Shown piece by piece: positions 12,839 through 18,045 of a stretch of 18,045 nucleotides of DNA. Position 1 is the stretch's first letter. Every line of letters starts with the position of its first letter. Position numbers and translations under genes: made by a program. This DNA is from Hyphomicrobiales bacterium. Lineage in GTDB: Bacteria; Pseudomonadota; Alphaproteobacteria; Rhizobiales; Beijerinckiaceae. Under the pieces are notes generated by a model that had not been told where the DNA came from, made no database searches, and saw only the letters and a program-made list of their open reading frames with translations. The stretch is from positions 1 through 18,045 of the forward strand of contig JAATEW010000192.1 of assembly GCA_015655535.1 (NCBI GenBank), given 5' to 3'.

Positions 12839-13129
12839 ATGTCACGCCGTTGCGAATTGACGGGTAAGGCCGTTCTGTCCGGCAATCTCGTCAGCCACTC
12901 CAACCACAAGACTCGGACGCGGTTTCTGCCCAATCTCTGCAATGTCACATTGCAATCCGAGATTTTGCAGCGGCCTTTCCGGCTGCGCGTGACGGCTGCG
13001 GCCTTGCGCTCTGTCGAGCATCGCGGCGGCCTCGATGCCTTTCTGATCAAGGCCCATGAGAGCGAATTGTCGCTCGGCGCCAAGAAGATCAAATCCGAAA
13101 TCGCCAAGGCCAAAGCCGCGGAGGCGTAA
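12839..13129 (+). CDS. rpmB: 50S ribosomal protein L28
   Basis: Ribosomal large-subunit protein of 96 residues. The N-terminus MSRRCELTGKAVLSGNLVSH and the following SNHKTRTRFLPNLCNVTLQS are the characteristic L28 block (usual form V.TGKxPxxGNxVSHSxxKTKRRFxPNLxxV). The C-terminal part has FRLRVTAAALRSVEHRGGLDAFL and a Lys/Ala-rich tail (KSEIAKAKAAEA), as in the alphaproteobacterial, slightly elongated L28. An AAGGA ribosome-binding sequence precedes ATG 12839. It is a single-gene unit: the two palindromes separate it from DUF3309, and a strong terminator follows. Confidence 0.97.
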   Translation: MSRRCELTGKAVLSGNLVSHSNHKTRTRFLPNLCNVTLQSEILQRPFRLRVTAAALRSVEHRGGLDAFLIKAHESELSLGAKKIKSEIAKAKAAEA

Positions 13130-13170
13130 GCCTTCTTCGCTTTGGGTTGAAGACGGACCTTCATGCTGCG

Positions 13171-13204
13171 AAGGCGCGAGCCTGTTAGGCCGCGCCTTCT
13201 TTCG
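13171..13204 (+). terminator. Rho-independent terminator after rpmB
   Basis: AAGGCGCG (13171-13178) pairs with CGCGCCTT (13191-13198), continued by GCCT/AGGC with one bulged A and a GTT loop, followed by CTTTCG. That is a 12-bp GC-rich stem 42 nt after the rpmB stop. The T-run is short. It would also lie behind the convergent aldo/keto reductase gene. Confidence 0.7.
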
Positions 13205-13236
13205 TCAATAAAATTGACTCGTTGATCCGCGACTGT

Positions 13237-14229
13237 TCAGACGCGTTCGCTGTCGAGCATGGCCATCTGCTCGGCCGCATAGCGCGTGCCGGCAGCGGCG
13301 CCCTTCGGCACGACGCGTTCGATCGCTGCGAGATCCTCGGCGGTCAGAGCCACATCGAGCGCGCCCAATGCTTCTTTCAAGCGATCGCGGCGCCGGGCGC
13401 CGATGAGCGGCACGATATCCTTGCCCTGCGCCGTCACCCAGGCGATTGCGATCTGCGCGACGCTCACGCCTTTTGCTTGCGCAAGGACGCGAAGCTGCTC
13501 GACGAGCGCGAGGTTCTTCTCGACATTGCCTTCCTGGAACCGTGGGCTATGGCTGCGAAAATCGCCTGCGCCCGCGGGCTTTTGCCAATGGCCGCTGATG
13601 AGCCCGCGCGACAGCACGCCATAGGCGGTAATGCCGATGCCAAGTTCGCGACAGGTGGGCAAAATCATATCTTCGATACCCCGCGAGATCAGCGAATATT
13701 CGATCTGCAGATCTACGATCGGATGAACGGCCGAGGCCCGGCGCAAGGTCTCCGCGCCGACTTCCGACAGGCTGATGTGACGGACGAAGCCAGCCTTCAC
13801 CATGTCGGCGATAGCACCGACCGTCTCTTCGATCGGCACCATCGGATCGAGCCGCGCCGGGCGATAAATGTCGATATAGTCGAGGCCGAGGCGGCGCAGC
13901 GTATAGGCGAGAAAATTCTTCACAGCCATCGGGCGGCTATCGAAGCCGAGCCAGCCATTCGCCGGGTCGCGCAGGCCGCCGAATTTCACACTGACCTGAA
14001 AGCGGTCGCGCGGTACATTCTTCACTGCCTCGCCGATCAGCATTTCATTATGGCCCATGCCGTAGAAATCGCCGGTATCAAGAAGTGTTACGCCTGCTTC
14101 GAGCGCGGCATGGAGCGTGGCTATGCTCTCCGAGCGATCCGAAGGACCGTAAAGGTCCGACATGCCCATGCAGCCGAGACCAAAGGCGGAGACGCGCGGC
14201 CCGGCCTTACCCAATTGTAGAATTTCCAT
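13237..14229 (-). CDS. Aldo/keto reductase
   Basis: NADP-dependent (beta/alpha)8-barrel oxidoreductase of 330 residues. Landmarks are FGLGCMGMSDLYG (16-28), the LLDTGDFYGMGHNEMLIGEA block with the tetrad Asp51 and Tyr56, VSVKFG with Lys82, then SEVGAETLRRA, the EYSLISRGIEDMILPTCRELGIGITAYGVLSRGL stretch and IVPLIGARRRDRLKEALGAL, which fits the NADP-binding end. In this subfamily the usual HxxxDP segment (LYYQHRVDP) reads IYRPARLDP (121-129), so the fourth catalytic residue, normally His, is Ala125 by position. Physiological substrate unknown. It diverges from a LysR-type regulator gene 107 bp away, which probably controls it in response to the metabolite it handles. Confidence 0.92.
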   Translation of the reverse strand: MEILQLGKAGPRVSAFGLGCMGMSDLYGPSDRSESIATLHAALEAGVTLLDTGDFYGMGHNEMLIGEAVKNVPRDRFQVSVKFGGLRDPANGWLGFDSRPMAVKNFLAYTLRRLGLDYIDIYRPARLDPMVPIEETVGAIADMVKAGFVRHISLSEVGAETLRRASAVHPIVDLQIEYSLISRGIEDMILPTCRELGIGITAYGVLSRGLISGHWQKPAGAGDFRSHSPRFQEGNVEKNLALVEQLRVLAQAKGVSVAQIAIAWVTAQGKDIVPLIGARRRDRLKEALGALDVALTAEDLAAIERVVPKGAAAGTRYAAEQMAMLDSERV

Positions 14230-14336
14230 CTGTGAACCCCTTTTCGAGACGCCATTGCCGACGGCCGAAAGGTGGGGTTTGGTGCTCTGTACGATAATCC
14301 GTTCTTTTGAAAACAGCCTGTGCTAAAAATAAAACA
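14230..14336. promoter_or_regulatory. Divergent control region between the reductase and LysR genes
   Basis: LysR regulators normally bind a site in such a divergent gap. The clearest structure is an imperfect dyad, AACCCC-TTTTCG (14235-14246) and CGAAA..GGGGTT (about 14266-14279), with an asymmetric bulge. It could be the operator. I do not find a clean T-N11-A dyad or a convincing -35/-10 pair. Confidence 0.3.
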
Positions 14337-15230
14337 ATGGCTGACACGGATCTTGCTGATCTCGATGCGTTCACGGCCGTCGCGCAGGCGCGCAGCTTTC
14401 GCGGCGCCGCCAAGTTGCGCGGTGTTTCGGCCTCGTCCTTGAGCGAGGCTTTACGGCGACTTGAGGCACGGCTCGGGGTCAGGCTTCTCAATCGGACGAC
14501 GCGCAGCGTCACGCCGACAGAAGCCGGCTTGCATCTGCTTGAGCGGCTTGCGCCGGCCCTCGATGAGATTTCGGGTGCGCTCGATGCGGTCAACAGTTTT
14601 CGTGACAGCCCGCGCGGCACGTTGAAGCTCAATGTGCCGACGATTGTCGCGCGCGAAATCCTGCCGCCGATCGCGACGCGTTTTCTCATCGCCAATCCGG
14701 ACGTCACCCTTGATGTGACGGCGAGCGATGCGTTTATCGATGTGCTTGCCGCGGGCTTCGATGCGGGAATCCGTTACGACGAGCGGCTCGAAAAGGATAT
14801 GATCGCCATACCGATCGGCCCACGCGTCCAGCGTTTCGTGCTGGCGGCGTCGCCCGCCTATATCGCGGCTCGTGACGCGCCGAAGGAACCGCGCGAGATC
14901 TTGGATCATGCCTGTATCCGGCATCGCTTTCTAAGCGGCGTCATCATCTCGACTTGGGAATTCGAGCGCGATGGCGAGACCATCCGTGTCAGCCCCGAAG
15001 GGCCGATGATCGCCTCGGCGGCCGAACTCGAGATCGGCGCCGCGCTTGCGGGCCTCGGCCTCATCTATTCATTCGACGAATTTCTGCGGCCTTATATCGA
15101 CAAGGGGCAGCTCGTCGAGCTTCTGCCCGACTGGTCGCCGCACTTTTCCGGGCCTTTTCTCTATTATCCCAGCCGGAGGCACATGCCGGCGCCGCTCAGG
15201 GCTTTTGTCGATTTCATCAAGACGCGGTGA
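14337..15230 (+). CDS. LysR family transcriptional regulator
   Basis: A 297-residue regulator. The N-terminal winged helix-turn-helix is clear: LADLDAFTAVAQARSFRGAA (about 6-25), the recognition part GVSASSLSEALRRLEARLGVRLLNRTTRSVTPTEAGLHLLE (29-69). The C-terminal half is a periplasmic-binding-protein-like effector domain beginning RGTLKLNVPTIVAREILPPI and including the ITFSPE-type strands. Start: ATG 14337; a TTG at 14307 in frame would add ten residues and is rejected. The pattern RRLEARLGVRLLNRTTRSV puts it in the large group whose members regulate an adjacent divergent gene, here the aldo/keto reductase. The inducer cannot be predicted. The gene is followed by a palindrome. Confidence 0.93.
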   Translation: MADTDLADLDAFTAVAQARSFRGAAKLRGVSASSLSEALRRLEARLGVRLLNRTTRSVTPTEAGLHLLERLAPALDEISGALDAVNSFRDSPRGTLKLNVPTIVAREILPPIATRFLIANPDVTLDVTASDAFIDVLAAGFDAGIRYDERLEKDMIAIPIGPRVQRFVLAASPAYIAARDAPKEPREILDHACIRHRFLSGVIISTWEFERDGETIRVSPEGPMIASAAELEIGAALAGLGLIYSFDEFLRPYIDKGQLVELLPDWSPHFSGPFLYYPSRRHMPAPLRAFVDFIKTR

Positions 15231-15299
15231 GGAATTGGGCGTTGCGCGATGTCCGGTTCGTGCGGCACGATCCTGTGATTCATCGGCAAATCTTTCAAC

Positions 15300-15361
15300 C
15301 GTCATGGCCGGGCTTGTCCCGGCCATCCACGTTTAGACCCGGGACAAGCCCGGCCATGACG
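15300..15361. repeat. Perfect 23-bp inverted repeat between LysR and phosphoesterase genes
   Basis: Arm 15300-15322 (starts CGTCATGGCCGGGCTTGTCC) is exactly complementary to 15339-15361, with a 16-nt loop CCATCCACGTTTAGAC. From memory, GTCATGGCCGGGCTTG...CCGGCCATCCACG sequences are a very common intergenic repeat in Bradyrhizobium and relatives. Lying between two convergent gene ends (15230 and 15386) it may also act as a two-way transcription stop. Confidence 0.8.
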
Positions 15362-15385
15362 CCCCCTTTAGATGATTCCACCGCT

Positions 15386-16771
15386 TTATTTCAAATCGAG
15401 CGCATTCGTCATGTCGGGAGCGGCGGCATCGCGGGTGCCGAGGGGTGCGAGCCCATAGCGGGTCTCGATCAATTTCAGAATCGCGGTCGTGTCATAGTCC
15501 GTATGATCGATGAAGCCCTTTTTCGCGAAAGGCGAAATGACCAGCGTCGGCACGCGCACGCCAGGACCCCAACGGTCTTTCTTGGGCGGTGCGACGTGAT
15601 CCCAAAGCCCGCCATTCTCATCGTAAGTGATGATGATGAGCGTGTCCTTCCACAGAGGACTCTCTTCGAGGAGCTTGACGAGATCGGCGGCGTAGCGCTC
15701 CGAGGCGAGAACCGTCGAATAGCCAGGATGTTCGTTGAATTCGCCAATCGGCTTGAAGAAGCTCACAGCCGGAAGCTCGCCCTTCTCGATCCCGGCGGTG
15801 AAATCGAGCCCATCCTTCAGATGCGCTTTGCTGTCTTCGGTGCCGTTAGCATAGCGGCTGAAGAAGGCAAAGGCCTGATGATGGAATTGAAACAGTGGAT
15901 CGGCCTTGCCGGCGACCGCATCGTTCCAGCCGCCGGAATACCAGGCCCAGGTCACGCCCTTTTCGGATAGTCGGTCGCCGATGTTCGGCATGTCTTGTGG
16001 CGGCAAAAGCTTCGCGTCCGGAACAGAGGCCGCATGCGGCCCGAGCTTCGGCTGCAATGTATTCACCGCATAGAAATCCGGCGTCACGGCATTATCGGCT
16101 TTGTCGCTTGTGATCACGCCATTTTCATCGAGCGTGGAGATGAGATCCGCAGGCGCGTTCTCGAAACGCGGGGTACAGGCGCAAACCGTCCAGAAATGGT
16201 TGAGGAACGAGCCGCCGAACGCCGCATGGTAAAAGTGATCCATCAGCACATAGCGCTTGGCATAATCCCACAACGGAAATTTGCTGCCATCATATGTGCT
16301 CATGACGAGGCCGCCGGCATCCGACCAAATGGCGAACTTTTCCATCTTGCCGTCGTCGATCTGCAATTGTTCGTGATAAAAACGATGCACGAGATCGCCC
16401 GTGGTCTGTTCCGGCCCGACAAAAGGTTCAGCGCGAAACGGTGCATTCGGCAGGCTGGCGGGAAAGCGCGCGTCGACGATCGGCACTTTCGGATTGGTGT
16501 TCATCACCGGCGGCAGGGTTTCGAGCACCTTGCCGTCTTTGCCGACCTGCGTCGCCGCTGGGCCGGCATTGGCGAGACCATCGGCGCCGGGAAACAATCC
16601 GTAGAGATTGTCGAAGCTGCGATTTTCGAGATAGAGCACGATGATATGATTGATCTTGTCGAGGCCGGGGACGGGCTTTGGCGCGTCCTGTGCGGCGGCG
16701 GAGGGCGCTCCCAAAGGGATACTGGCGAGAAATAAACCTAAGGCGAAACACCCTGAAAGCTGCTTAATCAT
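15386..16771 (-). CDS. Exported phosphoesterase (acid phosphatase/phospholipase C family)
   Basis: Secreted protein of 461 residues in the phosphoesterase family that includes acid phosphatase AcpA and non-haemolytic phospholipase C (PF04185). A signal peptide fits residues 1-27 (MIKQLSGCFALGLFLASIPL, cleavage after SAAA). The N-terminal metal-binding block is INHIIVLYLENRSFDNLYGLFPG (40-62, E49 and N50). Next come the VLMDHFYHAAFGGSFLNHFW block, then IITYDENGGLWDHVAPP and VRVPTLVISPFAKKGFIDHT, which place the other metal ligands (D, E, H, D). The start at ATG 16769-16771 was chosen over an upstream TTG because it begins the signal peptide. The domain order fits a periplasmic phosphate- or phospholipid-scavenging enzyme. 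The exact substrate is not visible. No pho box was recognised upstream. Confidence 0.9.
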   Translation of the reverse strand: MIKQLSGCFALGLFLASIPLGAPSAAAQDAPKPVPGLDKINHIIVLYLENRSFDNLYGLFPGADGLANAGPAATQVGKDGKVLETLPPVMNTNPKVPIVDARFPASLPNAPFRAEPFVGPEQTTGDLVHRFYHEQLQIDDGKMEKFAIWSDAGGLVMSTYDGSKFPLWDYAKRYVLMDHFYHAAFGGSFLNHFWTVCACTPRFENAPADLISTLDENGVITSDKADNAVTPDFYAVNTLQPKLGPHAASVPDAKLLPPQDMPNIGDRLSEKGVTWAWYSGGWNDAVAGKADPLFQFHHQAFAFFSRYANGTEDSKAHLKDGLDFTAGIEKGELPAVSFFKPIGEFNEHPGYSTVLASERYAADLVKLLEESPLWKDTLIIITYDENGGLWDHVAPPKKDRWGPGVRVPTLVISPFAKKGFIDHTDYDTTAILKLIETRYGLAPLGTRDAAAPDMTNALDLK

Positions 16772-16873
16772 CGAAAAGTCTGTTGCCCTTTTTAACAATA
16801 TTCAAGCTTAGCAGGCGAAGTCTGCGCTTCTGTGACAGGCAAATGTTGCTATATTGTTCCGGTTGAGGAGCCG

Positions 16874-17908
16874 ATGGCTGAGGATCAGAACGGACCTGTA
16901 CGTCTTATCGAGGACGAGAAAACCAGCGACCGCTTCCTGGTCTACGGCACCGAGAAGGGCTTGCGGTTAGACATTCAATATGCGGGTGAAACACTTTGGA
17001 TGACCCAAGCGCAGATCGGCCAGCTTTTCGGCCGTGATATATCAACAATTTCAAGGCATATCGCCAATATTTTGGAAGAAGGCGAGCTAGACGAAGAGAG
17101 TTCTTTGCAAAAAGTGCAAACAACTCCAGGTAGACCGGCAACGCTTTATAGCCTCGATATGGTGATTTCGGTCGGGTACCGCGTCTCATCCGCTCAGGCC
17201 ACGGTTTTTCGGCGTTGGGCGACCGGGGTTCTGGTTCAATTTGCGAAAAAAGGGTTTGTCGTCGATTCGCAGCGGCTAAAGCAGCCGGATAATGCGGGGC
17301 GTATTGCCGAACTCAGAGAGATCATCAGAGACATTCGCTCTGACGAGGCGAACGTCTATCGCGAGCTCCGAGCCATTTGCGCGATGTGCCAGGATTATGA
17401 CGGGACGACGGATAAAGCCCGCTCTTTTTATCAACACACGCAAGCAAAGCTTGTTTACGCGGTCGTGTCTCACACCCCCGCCGAAATCATTGCCCAGAGA
17501 GCCGATCACTCAGTTCAAAACATGGGTCTTCAAAGCTGGCCGGAAGACAATATCCGCAAACAAGACGTGACTGTTTCAAAGAATTACCTGAGCGAAGCAG
17601 AGATCAAAGAGCTTAATAGGCTTACCACAATCCTTCTGGATATTTTTGAAGACCAATTGGATTTGGGACGGATCGTCGTCATGACGGATGCGCAAACTTT
17701 ACTCGACCAGCAGCTTGCGCAACTCGGACGGGCTCTGTTGAAAGGCGGAGGCTCGACTAAAGCAGCGGATGCAAAGAAGAAAGCTGAAGAGCAATACGAA
17801 ATTTTCGATAAGACACGAAAGATCGCACGCCAGCGCGAAGCCGACGAGCGCATCGCAGAATTGGCGAAAGAAGCGAAGTCACTTCCCAAAAAACGAAAGA
17901 AGACCTAG
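16874..17908 (+). CDS. rhuM: RhuM family protein
   Basis: A 344-residue protein of the virulence RhuM family (PF13310), named from Salmonella pathogenicity island SPI-3; function unknown, typically in genomic islands and near restriction or defence genes. The N-terminal helix-turn-helix-like part is diagnostic: LWMTQAQIGQLFGRDISTIS (about 41-60), HIANILEEGELDEESSLQKVQ, the ..YSLDMVISVGYRVSSAQATVFRRWA block and VLVQFAKKGFVVDSQRLK. The second half contains IIAQRADHSVQNMGLQSWPE and YLSEAEIKELNRLTTILLDIFED, then a Lys/Glu-rich coiled tail ending KKRKKT. ATG 16874 with GAGGAG upstream is preferred over GTG 16832. Codons ending in A or T are more common than in the rest of the window, suggesting transfer. 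The stop codon sits at the edge of an insertion sequence. Confidence 0.9.
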   Translation: MAEDQNGPVRLIEDEKTSDRFLVYGTEKGLRLDIQYAGETLWMTQAQIGQLFGRDISTISRHIANILEEGELDEESSLQKVQTTPGRPATLYSLDMVISVGYRVSSAQATVFRRWATGVLVQFAKKGFVVDSQRLKQPDNAGRIAELREIIRDIRSDEANVYRELRAICAMCQDYDGTTDKARSFYQHTQAKLVYAVVSHTPAEIIAQRADHSVQNMGLQSWPEDNIRKQDVTVSKNYLSEAEIKELNRLTTILLDIFEDQLDLGRIVVMTDAQTLLDQQLAQLGRALLKGGGSTKAADAKKKAEEQYEIFDKTRKIARQREADERIAELAKEAKSLPKKRKKT

Positions 17909-18045
17909 GCCGTAGTGACGATTTAGTTATTTGAGCCAAATGGCGATTGCGGCGATTTTGACGAAGCCTGCAAAGTTGGCAAGGAGCTTGTCGTAGCGGG
18001 TTGCCACCCGCCTGAACTGCTTGAGCTTGTTGAAGAACCGCTCGA
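17909..18045. mobile_element. Insertion sequence of the IS5 family, one end in window
   Basis: From just after the RhuM stop codon (17906-17908) the sequence changes to the terminal region of an IS5-family element, whose transposase ends at 17927 and reads off the right edge. The terminal inverted repeat should lie in 17906-17926 (contains GGCCGTAGTGACGATTTAG). I cannot fix its length or the target duplication because the other end is outside the window. Confidence 0.75.
17927..18045 (-). CDS. IS5-family transposase, C-terminal end only (5' part outside window)
   Basis: The last 38 codons and TAA of a transposase on the minus strand. The visible protein starts ERFFNKLKQFRRVATRYDKL and ends IAAIAIWLK. 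The ERFFNKLK.FRR.ATRYDK pattern is the third catalytic region of IS5-type DDE transposases (IS427-like group), whose glutamate is the E of DDE. It is too short to be listed by length-based gene finding and is partial because of the window edge, not evidently broken. Convergent with the RhuM gene, with 18 bp between stop codons. Confidence 0.88.
   Translation of the reverse strand, partial: ERFFNKLKQFRRVATRYDKLLANFAGFVKIAAIAIWLK

Noticed and set aside
13222..14220. 332-codon open frame on the plus strand
   Set aside because: Antisense shadow of the aldo/keto reductase. Its translation is rich in Ala, Arg and His with no family pattern.
14307..14330. TTGAAA / TAAAAA pair as LysR promoter
   Set aside because: Spacing is only 11 nt, too short for a sigma-70 promoter.
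15995..16735. 246-codon open frame on the plus strand
   Set aside because: Shadow of the exported phosphoesterase, whose signal peptide and metal-binding motifs are unambiguous.
16828..16855. Possible promoter TTCTGT / TATATT before the RhuM gene
   Set aside because: TATATT (16850-16855) is a fair -10, but the -35 match is poor. Not enough to call.
1..18045. CRISPR array, rRNA, tRNA, or a new multi-gene defence system
   Set aside because: No regularly spaced direct repeats, no rRNA or tRNA sequence recognised on either strand, and the genes apart from RhuM are mostly conserved housekeeping families. RhuM alone does not make a system.

Overview
The window reads as a chromosomal segment of an alphaproteobacterium of the Hyphomicrobiales (Rhizobiales). 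Gene content and order, GC-rich coding with short 4-bp ATGA overlaps, and the dispersed palindromes between genes suggest a Beijerinckiaceae-type organism (Beijerinckia/Methylocella-like). The order level is well supported; the family is my inference.

The most important point is positional. The block rho-hemJ-hemE (minus strand) diverging from ppsR-maf-aroE-coaE-dnaQ (plus strand) is the arrangement around the chromosomal replication origin in Caulobacter and in rhizobia such as Sinorhizobium meliloti. The hemE-ppsR gap (about 2724-3054) shows what such an origin should carry: an exact CtrA-type site (TTAA-N7-TTAA), DnaA-box-like sequences including an 8/9 match directly before the ppsR ATG, three GANTC (CcrM) sites and AT-rich patches. 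Transcription leaves the gap in both directions, co-directional with the expected forks.

Layout. 1-1025: 3'-truncated rho, with a promoter and long leader. 1236-2723: hemJ and hemE, two haem-biosynthesis genes, 3 nt apart. 2724-3054: putative origin. 3055-5998: ppsR, maf, aroE and coaE as a tightly packed operon. 6035-6080: degenerate dispersed palindrome, followed by dnaQ. 6822-7916: secB and fxsA on the minus strand. 8126-11026: timA-like, mltA, Smr-domain and zincin metallopeptidase genes on the plus strand. 11041-12261: a divergent pair, a PNPOx-fold stress-type protein and leuD. 12358-12513: a 51-codon DUF3309 membrane peptide that a standard length cut-off would miss. 12659-12772: two strong adjacent palindromes. 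12839-13204: rpmB and its terminator. 13237-15230: aldo/keto reductase divergent from a LysR regulator. 15300-15361: a third large palindrome. 15386-16771: exported phosphoesterase.

From about 16.8 kb the character changes to accessory DNA: a RhuM-family gene with more A/T-rich codon use, followed within 20 bp by the C-terminal end of an IS5-family transposase that runs off the window.

Most genes are housekeeping. I see no CRISPR array, rRNA, tRNA or recognisable new multi-gene system. The features most worth pursuing are the replication origin with its regulatory sites, the dispersed palindromes and the RhuM/IS junction.
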